A DNA stretch of 64,000 nucleotides, taken from Riptortus pedestris (lineage: Eukaryota; Arthropoda; Insecta; Hemiptera; Alydidae). The notes beneath the pieces are model-generated. The model searched no databases. It worked only from the letters and a program-made list of their open reading frames with translations, and had not been told where the DNA came from. Below, in pieces: positions 1 through 10,593 of the stretch. The first letter of the stretch is position 1. The number at the start of each line of letters is the position of its first letter. Both the position numbers and the translations under genes were made by a program. The stretch is taken from NCBI GenBank assembly GCA_019009955.1, contig CM032233.1, positions 96,679,501 through 96,743,500 of the forward strand, read 5' to 3'.

Positions 1-354
1 TTAAATACCAAATATTGTTTTGATGATACCTTTGCTATGCGAGATACATGAAAATGTTTATTTGATCTACACCATATTCGACATTTAACCGTTTCAGACA
101 ACACTAAAGATTATATTTGTGTTTGGCAGAAATCGGAATAGGAGTAGTGAGGGATTAGAGGGGGAGGGTTCCAAAATTCATAATACCTGCGTTATTATGA
201 GTCGAGATGTTATAGGACCAATCTTGTTAAACTATTGATGGTCCACTCCAGTATTCAGCGAGTTATTCTTTCTGGTTATCAGTCAGAATATGTCGGAGTA
301 TCATAGCAGTACGTGGAAAATCTGCTTTGTTTAGCAGACCCTGAGTGAGAGTCT
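1..354 (+). mobile_element. Family A (DINE-1/HINE-like) element, 3' part, cut by window start
   Basis: The segment aligns by eye with the 3' half of the complete family A copies. It has a G-rich run near 155, then a degraded subterminal repeat (GGAAAATCTGC) and a degraded terminal hairpin ending in GAGAGTCTTTT near 354. The 5' half lies outside the window. It carries no coding sequence. Confidence 0.7.
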
Positions 355-1080
355 TTTTACTTCTTCGAACAGAGTAAGTAAAATGTATTTTGTAAAAATA
401 TTTTGAAATAATTAATGTATGTTTCCGTTACAATGAATGCTGCCAAATATCCCACCAATAGATTAGTGATTGCTACCACAAGGATGAAATAATCAACATA
501 CCCGGAGTTTAAGAAATGTCCTTTCTATAACACGTCTTGATCTATAACAATGCTGTCCCAATTGCAAATAGTATCAAAGTCACAATCTTTCATGACTCAT
601 TTATTTCTTGTGTTAAATATTGTTCAAACAAAATTGCCCATCACGCAGGAGCTGCGTTTTTGAAGCAAGTTTCTCTCCTGATCTCTTTGACGTCATTTGA
701 ACACAGATGACACGTTATCTCGTACTATTTATTATATAAACAGCAGGCTTACTGCATTAATGGAATGAGTTGGGCTTTATTGAAGATTGAAATAGGAAGA
801 AAGGTCTCTTTAATCTTTGAGTTACAAGTTAATTCGTAACACAGCAATTGTAAGAAGTGACATGTGAATGGGTATATAATCATTTGTAACCCCCAAAGAT
901 TATAAACGAGATATTTATGATTTTAAATGTTACCCCTATTTTAAACCACCATTTTACAAATCTCATAATGTCAACCGATCCCAAGCAAGAGGATCATGAA
1001 AATGTAACCGAAATATATATCAACGGAATGATAAGAAGGTCAAAATACCTCCATTCTTAATACTTCATCTATTAACTGCA
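355..1080. other. Non-coding AT-rich spacer
   Basis: No repeat family, open frame or RNA gene is recognisable here. It separates a family A end from a LINE 3' region on the minus strand. Confidence 0.5.
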
Positions 1081-1125
1081 GAGTACTTTGGGGCTGAACC
1101 GCCCCATCTTCAGTGCTCTGTGACA
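1076..1125 (-). other. Structured motif CTGAAGA-stem-CAAAG in a LINE 3' region
   Basis: On the minus strand CTGAAGA (1107-1113) is followed by GGGGC, a six-base loop, GCCCC, then CAAAG. The outer flanks CAGAG and CTCTG can pair. It lies about 330 bp downstream of the stop of the LINE remnant at 1448-1690, so it is plausibly a 3' UTR structure of that element. The layout resembles a hammerhead core, but CTGAAGA and CAAA deviate from CTGATGA and GAAA, so activity is not expected. Confidence 0.45.
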
Positions 1126-1447
1126 CAACATTTACATTTATGAAACAACATGTAATATAAATAAATAATATAAGTCAATAAAAGGTAAAGTCAACGTATT
1201 AAAAAATTAAAAACAAATATATAAATATGTTAAATACAATGTAAAACTTATTACTAAAACATTTTCTAAATAACTATTAAATGAAGCATATTATAGAATA
1301 GAATTCTTAATAAATAGAATTTTACATTGGATTTTGACATATGTATATATCTGTTTTTAACTTTTTAATACTTCCCACCTTATAGAGACAATGTACCTCA
1401 TCACAAATCATTTTCCTATATTTATTACAAATATTTTGTAGTTTTAT

Positions 1448-1690
1448 TTAATAATTAAAAATTTTTGTATAAAAACATCCGTCATATATGAAGTTGTGTA
1501 ATTTGTTTTTAAACAAAGAGCATTTTTTAATAGATTTAATACATTCGGGCAGAGCGTTAAAGAGTTTTACTCCTGAAAACGCTTTTCTCGAAATATTTAT
1601 ATTTGTTGTTAGGGGTTTGAAGCGTTTGCTTGTATCTTGTTTTATGATTATGCGTCATACAATATTTGTAAAACAGATGTTCAAGGGAAA
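1448..1690 (-). pseudogene. LINE (non-LTR retrotransposon) ORF2 C-terminal tail, frameshifted
   Basis: Read on the minus strand, one frame gives a basic stretch with KTRYKQTLQTP and KYFEKSVFRS. A second frame continues with GVKLFNALPECIKS and KNKLHNFIYDGCFY before a TAA stop at 1448-1450. The run of a basic tail, an aromatic FEKS block, a G(V/I)KLFNxLP block and a final DGCFY-type end is what I know from the extreme C-terminus of insect LINE reverse-transcriptase proteins. The two blocks lie in different frames, so at least one indel sits near 1570. No reverse-transcriptase or endonuclease domain is present, so this is a 5'-truncated dead copy, as usual for LINEs. An overlapping plus-strand open frame at 1488-1727 is a shadow. 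Confidence 0.6.
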
Positions 1691-1739
1691 CGATTGCGAT
1701 CCTTTCGTATTTCAGGACCAATCATAATTCTCAATCTGA

Positions 1740-2328
1740 AATTCCCGGTGTTTTTCCTTACCTAATTGAAATTTTAATTTGAAATCCCATTAGACTTATT
1801 TATAGTAACAATCACTAATTAAAAAGAAAATCTGAAAGGCCCAGCCATGTTGTATTTTTCTTTCTACGTGAAACCTACTGAGCTGTAAAGTGGTGCTTTT
1901 AATCAAAGCGTTACGCAAACACACTCTATTTCTCTCTTCGATCTTGTTTAATTATTTACTCATTACAATCTGCATGTATTGGTACTGACAGAGTTCCAGT
2001 TCTACCTCCCAGCGAATGCTAATTACTTCCTTAATGAGGGAAACAAATGAGAATGAAACAAAATACAATATTGATTAGCAGAGCATAGTCAGGGCTCAAT
2101 TGATTAAAAACTCATTTTGATATTCCTTTTTGGCGTTTCACCTATTTTTTTTTTATCATAAATACGAAATCTACTTACGTTGTTAATCTGGTTGCGACAT
2201 ATATCGAATTTTAATTAATGAAGAAAAATGTATTTTGACTGTTTCAGTCTGAGTATCCAGGACACAAAATTCACAAATTATAAATTTGCATTATTAATAC
2301 ATTTGTACTAATGTACTAATGTTTTGTA
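1740..2328. other. Low-copy AT-rich spacer
   Basis: I see no repeat end, tRNA-like box or plausible coding frame between the LINE remnant and the mariner-like element. Confidence 0.4.
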
Positions 2329-2913
2329 ATAGGTGCCTCAGAATGATCCAACTATTTTGAACAACAGTTTAAAATAATGATATTTGTAATTAGTTATTTA
2401 TTGATACCAAAATTTTAACAAAGAGGGAAATTTTACTTTTTAAATATGACATTGTTAAATGACGCCCGCTTCTTTGACGACATTCTTCAAACATTGTGCG
2501 GGCGTTATTGAAGACTTTTCCTTCCGAAGTTGTTGAGTTCGAAAAAGTAAGGTCCAATTATGCACTTCGTGGACATTGCGACCCAAACTGTAACTTTGGG
2601 GCTATGCAAAGGGCGTTGGTGTAGCAACGTTGGATTGTTCTCTGCCCAAAATCGGCAATTTTGGCGATTCACATAACCGTTCACGTGAAAATGGGCCTCG
2701 TCGCTAGCGAAAATGTCAAAATCATTAAATCTCTCTAACATTATGTTTACATAATTTAACCTCAGAACATAATCATTTTCAAACTCAATTAGCGCCAACT
2801 AAAAATAGCGCCAAGAACTGAGCTAGCGAGCGTTGCCACTCCCCCACCTCCGCTCCACGTATTTAGTGTCTCGCTCACTTGTAAAATAGTTGGACCGTTC
2901 TAAGACACCCTGT
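2329..2913 (-). mobile_element. Internally deleted Tc1/mariner-like element
   Basis: Imperfect inverted ends flank the segment. The left end reads AGGTGCCTCAGAATGATCCA and the inverse of the right end reads AGGGTGTCTTAGAACGGTCC; both continue with ACTATTTT. A TA precedes each end at comparable positions. The ~585-bp length is about half of a usual 1.3-kb element, and the transposase inside lacks its middle, so it is a deletion derivative that could move only in trans. Confidence 0.65.
2396..2798 (-). pseudogene. Tc1/mariner-like transposase fragment (DDE_3-type)
   Basis: The 97-residue open frame (2505-2798) contains FASDEAHFHVNGYVNRQNCR (residues 31-50) with the first catalytic Asp at residue 33, then RPLHSPKVTVW and IGPYFFE. 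These are hallmarks of a widespread arthropod transposase group whose DDE domain belongs with Tc1/mariner. After residue 97 the frame stops. A short stretch downstream in other frames resembles the family's C-terminal tail, so the second Asp and third acidic residue were lost in an internal deletion. The N-terminal helix-turn-helix is also absent. It lies between the element's inverted ends and cannot be catalytic. Confidence 0.7.
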
Positions 2914-2929
2914 CTAAAAAGAAAAATGC

Positions 2930-3269
2930 ATTTTTAAAATCTATTTCCAGAAATGCTTTGAAAATCTAATCTAATATTTTGGAGAGAGGGGGTATTCGAA
3001 AATTCAAAATACTTCCGTTATTTTAAGCCGGATCGTGGAATGTTAGTGAACGAATCTTGTTAAGCTATTGATGTTCTACAATTGTTGTTCTTGCATTTTT
3101 TTCATAAAACAAGTATTTAGCGAGTTATTGTTTGAGCTTTTCTATTATAAGCCTTTTTGGTCTTTTATTTACATAGTAATAGAGGATATGTGGTGAGAGA
3201 TCACAAGTGTTTTATACCAGCTAGTGGGAAATCTGCTTAGTTCACGCAGCCCATGCGTGACGGACTTTT
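2930..3269 (+). mobile_element. Family A element, 3' part
   Basis: The G-rich block near 2980, the subterminal GGGAAATCTGCTTAG and a hairpin (CACGCAG/CATGCGTG region) lead to GTGACGGACTTTT at 3269. The 5' half and (TA)n core are missing. Confidence 0.75.
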
Positions 3270-3880
3270 AATTTAAGGCAATACTTGTTGGGGAGGAGTG
3301 TACTTAGGGAGCCTCGGAGGACTAAATGTGGAACCAGCTCAAGGCGGAGGGGCTAAGGAAGTGCTTCGCTCTGAAGTGAATTAGTAGCGTGTCAAACAGT
3401 AGTTCCATTCCACCAACTTCCTATTATCCTCCTTCTTTTGCCTTCTCTCTCTTTTACTCTAAATACTCTCTATTAAGAGTATTCTACACGAGCCTTCTTA
3501 CTGTAGGGCTGCCCAAGCATAATTTTATGGAACTTGTTACTGTTTCGAGAAAATTAAAAAAAAATAATTGTTTTCTTTGAGATTTTTTTGCTTTGAAGTG
3601 TGTTGTTTTCTTACAGTAATGTTTGAAAGATATTAGAAAACCTTGCTGCTCGTAAGTATGCATCGGAGCTCGAGTAAGTTCCATTTCCCCATAAACTCTT
3701 GTATGTGACATCTGGACTGAAATCAAAATCATTACTGAAAATTTTTAATTTTGATTTATTTGTAATAGTTTAAATAATAGTATAATACTCATCCTACTTT
3801 TATTATGGTCGTGGGGAGGGGAGAGGGCCACGGCCTTGCGTGTGTGGCGACTGTCTACTGCCCTCATGGCGATAAAAAAA
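3270..3880. other. Low-copy spacer, locally GC-richer
   Basis: The first 120 bp are unusually GC-rich for the window and hold no recognisable repeat. The rest is AT-rich. Short open frames at 3389-3580 (plus) and 3484-3732 (minus) overlap each other and have no family features, so I treat them as chance. Confidence 0.4.
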
Positions 3881-4020
3881 AGTCAGTCACTCAGGGACTA
3901 AATATATGGAATAAATCTATATAACAATATTTATAGTACACTTTATTTGCAATACAATTGGTTATAAACCATATTTGGATCCGACATATATTAACGGAGA
4001 TATTTCAAAAAGTATCATGC
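3880..4020 (-). mobile_element. Family A fragment
   Basis: It begins with a degraded 3' terminus (AAAAGTCAGTCACTCAGGG) and continues with body sequence seen in full copies (ACAATATTTATAGTA, then TTGCAATA and an ATCCGACATATA-ACGGAGATATTTC match). It lacks the microsatellite core. Confidence 0.55.
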
Positions 4021-4560
4021 ATTAAAAATTGTTCAAGTGTTTTCTACTCGTATTTGATCGAACAGAATCGCAAAATATCATTTAGTTTTAAAATACATCC
4101 TACTCTTCAACACCATCGGCATCCGCAATAAAATTGTTAACTTGATGATAGAAATATTAGTCAGTGATATTATGCCAAGCATAATGAAAGTACGGGTATA
4201 GCTCTAACATTGAAAACTGTTAAAGATTATTTTTATGTCTAGAGCTAGAAAATTTTAAATATCTTTATTTATTGTGAAATGAAATAATATCAAATAACTT
4301 GGTAAAGATAGATAAAACCGTTTAAAAATATTAATAAAATATCTTCGGTATTGTTGATAATTATTATATACTTACGTTTTCAATTAATAATATATTTCTT
4401 GTATAATATCAAATATTTCCTTATACCAATTCAATTTTTGACAGAAATCATTCGAATTTTCTTTAAATATATGGAACACGCTACAAAACAAAAAAAAACC
4501 TTTTTATTTATTTATTAATATTAAATAAACGACCTAGAAGCAAAAATTGAAAAAAAAAAA
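4020..4560. other. AT-rich spacer
   Basis: Very AT-rich with short A/T runs; no gene, repeat end or RNA box recognised. Confidence 0.4.
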
Positions 4561-4565
4561 ATAGT

Positions 4566-4640
4566 TGCTCCCGGCGAGTTTCGAACTCGAGATTTCCAAT
4601 TACAAAAAGAAAGCGCTACCCCCTGAGCCACACAGATTAC
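4566..4640 (-). repeat. tRNA-like sequence with A and B boxes (tRNA pseudogene or SINE head)
   Basis: On the minus strand TGGCTCAGGGGGTAGCGC fits an A box and D arm. CGAGTTCGAAACTCG fits a B box and T arm. A T-run that could end Pol III transcription follows. The putative acceptor strands do not pair, so it is not a working tRNA gene. Its sequence is unrelated to the abundant tRNA-headed SINE elsewhere in the window. Confidence 0.55.
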
Positions 4641-5598
4641 TTGAATAAACTTTAACAATTTTTTTTAGACGAACACTTGAGAAGTGCGTTTTCTCGCTTT
4701 AACAGAATTGGTTTTTCATCCGGTACTAAACACTAAAAAATTTTCGTTTCAATCGGTGGGGGGAAGGCCGTGCACTCCCCTTGTAAGTCCTATGACTCTT
4801 AGGGAAAACATATACTTATGAAATGAGTACAAAAAATAAGATTCATTAGACTTTGAACATGATATTGATATTCATTTTTTTCGTTAGGAATTATAGACCT
4901 TTAAGATCCTTGGGCGTGATAACCTCGAAGTTGGTCTCCCATAAACCCAAAACCTAACCTAAACCTTTAAGATCCTTAGCCGCCCCCGAGCAGGGCTCAA
5001 GGGTTTCTCCGAGTTTTTACGTAGTGAGTGATCAACTCGACGTACAATCTCCGTCATCCAAGGAGCGCCTGGGATGAGTTGTCTCCAGAGGCTGAAAGAG
5101 CTGATTTCACGGTGGGCAGACAGTGGTAATATCAAGAAAGGCCAGATTGCTAGTCGACGGCATCATGGAACAGCACCGGACCGGCCAGGTCGGCAAATGC
5201 CGAGGGCCCACGGGCCACGAATGAGAAAAAGAAAGAACATAAATCTACAAAACCCATTAATTATATTATTAATTAACCCCCTCCCCAAAATATTTATTTA
5301 CATTTGTTAATACATCGCTGATACATATTTCTATTAGTAAATGTTACGATTATATTTTGCACTTTATGCTATCCTTACAGGTTATTTAAAAATAAAAAAA
5401 TTGGTAATGTTTAGTGAGGAACTAATGCTCTGAATTATTATTACTGGTAAATCTAGATTTATTTACAATCGTACAATAAATATTTGAATGAATTATATAT
5501 GCGAATTTTATAACCTCAAAGTCATCAGCTACTTATTTTATCAATTTCAATTAAACATATTCTTATTAAAAACATGTTAGTAAGGGTATTATGATAAG

Positions 5599-5600
<2 letters not shown>
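4641..5600. other. Spacer with a GC-rich island (about 4970-5225)
   Basis: Most is AT-rich. The 4970-5225 stretch is GC-rich and open for 78 codons (5074-5310), but the peptide (basic, with RPHGPRMRKR-like ends) matches nothing I recognise and has no domain features. It could be an old retroelement piece or host sequence; I cannot tell. Confidence 0.35.
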
Positions 5601-5632
<32 letters not shown>

Positions 5633-6729
5633 AATATATATTGCATTTCTTATTGGACATGAGATTGTCTATAAGTGATGTTAAATACATTTTCTCTGTA
5701 TCTTGAACATTAAACGAGATATTCGCATTTTTTTAATTTTTAGCGTTCAGGAAACTACCACTCCTACTCATATCATATTAACAATAAGCTATTATTCCAT
5801 GAACCACTTTATAAGAAACCTAAATATTAGATATTGTATTCATTGAACTTTTAGTGTGTGAGATACGGGAAAATACGTAGTGTGATGACATCAATTTAAC
5901 ATTTTTCGGTTTTGATTAACAAATAGATACCATATTCTATACGTTGTATGACTACGAGTATAATAGAGTAACAATCATAACTTCAGAAGGATATTGCACT
6001 AATTATATATATATATATATATATATAATTGGTACAATTTGCATAATGCGTATATACTTTAATGCAATAATTGTGAGGAAACTCTTTGGATTAGAAAACC
6101 ATTTCCGTTGATTTTTCTGTATAAAGTTTTCTCTCAAACTAATGTGGCAGCACTTTGAATGTGTCAGGAGCTATTGCCTATTTCGGAACATTTTAAAAAC
6201 GACGGGAAAATTGTGATGTTAGGATGTGAAGTTGTTGCCGAGGATTAGAAGACTACCTAAAAAGTTTATTCCTTTCTCCTCCAACCGCTCTACTGACCAC
6301 TTCAATGAAACATTCGCTAACTTTTCTTTTTTCAATTATGAACGTAAAACAACAAAACAAGCCTCTGTGGCATATTAGTTTTGCCCCTTTCCTTTTTTTT
6401 TGTTGTTCATTTTGGGTTTGAATAATCCCAAGAAAAGTTGTACAACAATTGGAATGTTCATACAACTGCCTAGCTTGAGTATATACACAGTTAATTCTCC
6501 CAAGATTTGAATTATTACTTCAATTATATAATCTCAAATGATTCACTTATTTTCTGAAATAAAGGCTCAAATAGTCAGAGACAATCTGTGAACTATTGAA
6601 TTGCTTGTCTTGTAATCTAATGAGTAATTCCTGATCGCTCGGGACTTATAGAATAGCCGTGCCCCCCCCCCCGAGCGAAATGTTTGATACCAAATATAAT
6701 ACAGACAATTTTTTATTTAGAAACAAATA

Positions 6730-6740
<11 letters not shown>
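5601..6740 (+). repeat. Left arm of a large inverted duplication, opening with (TA)n
   Basis: Apart from an extra segment at about 5799-6285, this arm is the reverse complement of about 8600-9205. It starts in a (TA)n run near 5602-5630. The extra segment continues normal family A body sequence, so the right arm probably lost it. It contains the C-run and TACCAAATATAATACAGAC block that recurs near 12800. Confidence 0.65.
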
Positions 6741-6771
<31 letters not shown>

Positions 6772-6782
6772 CATATACATAT
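6728..6782. repeat. (TA)n microsatellite
   Basis: Uninterrupted TA dinucleotides with one or two ACA breaks, at the inner edge of the inverted duplication. Confidence 0.9.
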
Positions 6783-7215
6783 GGGAAACAGGTCTTAATA
6801 ACAGGAAGTCTTCCTATCAATTTCTTTATCAAAGCACAATGCCTTTCGGCACTAACGTGCCTTCATCAGGTGCTAACAAACACAGTTTAGACGAACGCTT
6901 AGCCCATGTGATGTATCCAATAATTAAATTTGAAATGTTTTAAGTAAAATACACTTACATACTAGCATCAGTCATACAAACAAGACTATCTTAAAAATAT
7001 TAAAATCGAAGTCAAACATAAAGGGAATTTGATTAATTAAAAATATAGTTAAAATCAAATAAAACGTAAAAAACAAAATTATACATATTTTGAACATGAA
7101 AGACACGTACATTGGATAAATAAATGTTCTATAATTTAAAAATGATCCTACCTTTGCTGTATAATACACGCTAGAGCTACTTTTTTGTTTGTTTGTTAGC
7201 ACCTGATGATAGTAT
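6783..7215 (-). repeat. Retroelement-like unit bearing a hammerhead-like core
   Basis: On the minus strand CTGATGA (6863-6869), a perfect GGCAC/GTGCC stem with GTTA loop and GAAA (6844-6847) follow in order, and AGCAC/GTGCT flanks can pair. A second GTTAGCACCTGATGA lies at the other edge (about 7193-7208) in the same orientation, and a short inverse of the flank (GTGCTAACAAACA) precedes it. The interior is AT-rich and non-coding. A Penelope-like or LINE terminal repeat is the likeliest source. Confidence 0.4.
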
Positions 7216-7226
7216 ATACATATATA

Positions 7227-7797
7227 CTAGCTCAGATACCCGGCTTCGCCCGGGCATTCATTTGAGACTGAATGCTAATGGGATTTTCTTTTTGACAAGG
7301 CTTCAAGCAGACCAACTATACTTCCCGTCTGGACACATTATTTTCCCGTAAGGATCAGGTAGGGTACTTATATAATAGAAATTTTAGTTTTGATGAATAA
7401 ATGAAAATAAGTGCCTAATGAATCCCACTCCAATATTTGACACATACCGAATACTTCAAAACATAATCGTGTATAGCATTTATTATAATGAAATATCATC
7501 TCTAATGTACATATTTCTGTCAAAAGCAATCCTAGGACACACTCTGGATCTTTCTTATGTACATAACATTATATACATAATAGTGAATGTGAGTAGAAAA
7601 CAGATATAACATTTCGCATGAAATAAGTTAACACAATTTACTGGTTAGCCTCCCTACACCTTGAGCTTAAATGCTATCAACATTGCTTTACTTAAATTAT
7701 TTATTTAAAACATTAAGAAATTCGAATTTTCTAGTAATTTATTTTTATAAATAAAATTGGTACCCTAAAATAATTTAATTTATATTCTAAAAGCGAA

Positions 7798-7855
<58 letters not shown>

Positions 7856-8582
7856 ATTATTGTTATTGGTTTCTTATATATATTAATTCACATGTTGCTG
7901 GCTGTGGGATTGTATATCAGGGAAGCAGATCTAAATAACAAAATAAACAACTTTTGTTATGTTCATATTTGCCGAAAAACCAATAGGAAACGAAATATCG
8001 CTATTTTTAATTTCTGGCTTCCCCTATAACCCCCACTCCTGCCCGTCCCTAGAAATGTTGGTATGGCTTGTTATAATAAAAGCGTTAGTGCTAATACATA
8101 TACCGAGTTTTATTTATTTCGGTTGGGTCTTTTGTCCCAAATAAAATTGTTCATTTCCGCTATAGGTTTTAGCGTATATCTCGTTAATAATTCGGTTTAC
8201 GAAAAAAGTGTATATAACAAAAGTTACTTTAAATAACAAAATAAACAACTTTTGTTATGTTCATATTTGCCGAAAAACCAATAGGAAACGAAATATCGCT
8301 ATTTTTAATTTCTGGCTTCCCTTATAACCCCCACTCCTGTTCGTCTCAGAGGATATTAATATAGCCTAAAGTCTAAGTTGGGTTAGTAGTAATATACATA
8401 CCAAGTTTCATAAAATTCGGTTCAGCCGTTTATGCGTGAAAAGGTAACAAACAAACAAAACAACAAACAAACAAACAGACACCAAAGAAACGAAATGCAT
8501 TTATGGTGTCTATGACATGTGAAACGAAAAGTTATCGTGAAATTACGTGAAAAAAATCAATGTACTGACAGAGGTTACAATT
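7227..8582 (-). mobile_element. Family B Helitron-like element
   Basis: On the minus strand the element begins TTGTAACCTCTGTCAGTACA near 8582. It ends with hairpin CCCGGGCGAAGCCGGG, an 8-nt spacer (TATCTGAG) and CTAG at 7227, followed by T. A hairpin about ten bases before CTRR with a following T is the Helitron 3' signature. It encodes nothing, so it is non-autonomous. Two near-identical ~110-bp modules lie at 7933-8042 and 8228-8339. An AT-rich segment with (TA)n (7803-7847) interrupts it. Both ends abut TA repeats. Confidence 0.75.
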
Positions 8583-8599
8583 TTATATATATATATATT

Positions 8600-9210
8600 T
8601 GTTTCTAAATAAAAAATTGTCTGTATTATATTTGGTATCAAACATTTCGCTAGTGAGGGGGGGGGAGGGCACGGCTAATTATATAAGTCCCGAGCGATCA
8701 GGAATTACTCATTCGATTACAAGACAAGCAATTCAATAGTTCACAAATTGTCTCTGACTATTTGAGCCTTTATTTCAGAAAATAAGTGTATCATTTTAGA
8801 TTATATAATTGAAGTAATAATTTAAATCTTGGAAGAATTAACTGTGAATATACTCAAGCTAGGCAGTTGTATGAACATTCCAATTGTTGTACAACTTTTC
8901 TTGGCATTATTCAAACCCAAAATGAACAAAAAAAAGGAAAGGGGCAAAAATAATATGCCACAGAGGCTTGTTTTGTTGTTTTACGTTCATAATTGAAAAA
9001 AAGAAATGTTAGCAAATGTTTCATTGAAGTGGTCCGTAGAGCGGTAATAATAGCTTATTGTTAATATGATATGAGTAGGAGTGGTAGTTTCCTGGGCGCT
9101 AAAAATTAAAAAAATGCGAATATCTCGTTTAATGTTCAAAATACAGGGGAAATGTATTCAACACTACTTATAGACAATCTCATGTCCAATAAGAAATGCA
9201 ATTTTTCGAT
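8600..9210 (-). repeat. Right arm of the large inverted duplication
   Basis: Reverse complement of the left arm (5633-6740) with scattered substitutions. For example, GAAGTGGTCCGTAGAGCGG near 9033 mirrors CCGCTCTACTGACCACTTC near 6288. The two arms enclose the Helitron at 7227-8582. Confidence 0.65.
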
Positions 9211-9395
9211 CAGAGATATAATAACGAAGCGATTTTTATTTTCGAAACCCTCCCCCTCAACCCCCCCCCCTTCCACTGGTGAGATGTCTGACATAAACGA
9301 ACTAGGTCTCTATTTTTACACAAAACTTTTAAAAATCGAGTTTGGTACCGATCGAAAAAAAATTGCGACCACTAGAGCGTTAACGGCAAATATGA
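9211..9395 (-). mobile_element. Family A element, body half up to its microsatellite core
   Basis: It carries the C-rich block, AACGAACTAGGTC, AAATCGAGTTTGGTACCGAT and GCGACCACTAGAGCGTTAAC, which lead into the core in all family A copies. The other half of the same element resumes at about 10230, on the far side of a Helitron. Confidence 0.75.
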
Positions 9396-9397
9396 TA

Positions 9398-9399
9398 TA

Positions 9400-9443
<44 letters not shown>
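9398..9443. repeat. (GT)n(AT)n compound microsatellite
   Basis: About 15 GT repeats followed by AT repeats; the interrupted core of the family A element at 9211-10314. Confidence 0.9.
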
Positions 9444-9446
9444 AAA

Positions 9447-10171
9447 TTGTAACCTCTGTCTGTACATTGATTTTTTTCACAAAATTTCATGATAACATTT
9501 CATTTCACATGTCATAGACACCATAACTGCATTTTGTTTCTTTTGTGTCTTTTTGTTTGTTACCTTTTCACGCATGAAGTTTAAGAAACTTGGTATGTAT
9601 ATTACTACTAACCCAACTTAGACTTTAGGCTATGTTAATATTCTCGAACAGGAGTAGGGGTTATAAGGGAGGCCTGAAATTAAAAATAGCGATATTTCGT
9701 TTCCTATTGCATTTTCGGCAATTATGCACATAACAAAAGTTGTTTATTTTGTAATTTGGAGTAACTTTTGTCATATACTTTTTTGTCCTATTCCGAACTA
9801 TAAAGGCGTTATACGCTAAAAAGTATAGCTGGAGTCAACAATTTTATTTGGCACAAAAGACTCAACCAAACTCGGTATGTGAATAATCACTAACGCCTTC
9901 CGTATAAAAAGCCATACTAACATTTCTAGGAGTGAAGTCTTAAAATTAAAATTAAAAATGCACGGAAACGGAATATGAAATGGAGGACAGTGAAGTCTTA
10001 CACAAAAAATTAATTTTATTATTGTCAAATCCACAGAAACGAGGGGTATTAACCCTAAACACTGGGAAGGGTAAGTGTCAGAATATTCTGCAAAGTAAAG
10101 CCTTGCCAAAAAAATACCATCACCATTCAGCCTCAAATCAATTCCCGAGCGAAGCCGGGTATCTCAGCTAG
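9447..10171 (+). mobile_element. Family B Helitron-like element nested in a family A core
   Basis: It starts TTGTAACCTCTGTCTGTACA and ends CCCGAGCGAAGCCGGGTATC, then TCAGCTAG before T. At ~725 bp it is the shortest complete copy, with one partial module. The hairpin is slightly broken (GAG for GGG). TA repeats lie on both sides. Confidence 0.8.
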
Positions 10172-10314
10172 TCTATATATATATATATATAAACATATAA
10201 ACATTTACAAACAAACACACACACACCAATGGGTTTGTAATTGGGTTGAGTAACTTTTGAAGAGTACAATCTCAATAGCTAATTACCTAGATAAGGGAAA
10301 TCTGCTAATATATA
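10172..10314 (-). mobile_element. Family A element, displaced 5' end
   Basis: After (TA)n and a short CA run, the sequence resumes with GAGTACAATCTCAATAGCTA and TAAGGGAAATCTGCTAA, which is the 5' end of family A. Orientation and content complete the half at 9211-9395. Confidence 0.75.
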
Positions 10315-10593
10315 CAAGAGATGTGATGTTAAATAAAAATTCCTGCTGTCCATATCTCTGAGAATTTGTAATTAAAATGCTGTCATTTTTAACATTATCC
10401 AATTAACAACTAATAATAACTCCTTTCGTCTATTGTATGCAATTATTAAGCTCCTTAATATAATTAACCGTGGAAGAAAAACACCAGTTATAACTGTTTC
10501 TAGAGAAGACTGTGTATGTACTTGAAATAATATAAATTTGAAGACTATGGATATTTATACTAGGTTATGGAAATTTATAGATTAAATATAAGT
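10315..10593. other. AT-rich spacer
   Basis: No recognisable feature. Confidence 0.4.

Noticed and set aside
4566..4640. Functional tRNA gene
   Set aside because: A and B boxes fit but the acceptor strands do not pair.
4945..4970. Insect telomeric repeat (TTAGG)n, seen as CCTAACCTAA here and near 20130 and 48580
   Set aside because: Only two units, inside ordinary repeats; no array.
5074..5310. 78-codon open frame in a GC-rich patch
   Set aside because: No recognisable domain, biased composition from GC content, no support from flanks.
9152..9517. 121-codon plus-strand frame
   Set aside because: It crosses the family A body, the GT/AT microsatellite and the Helitron start, so it cannot be one gene.
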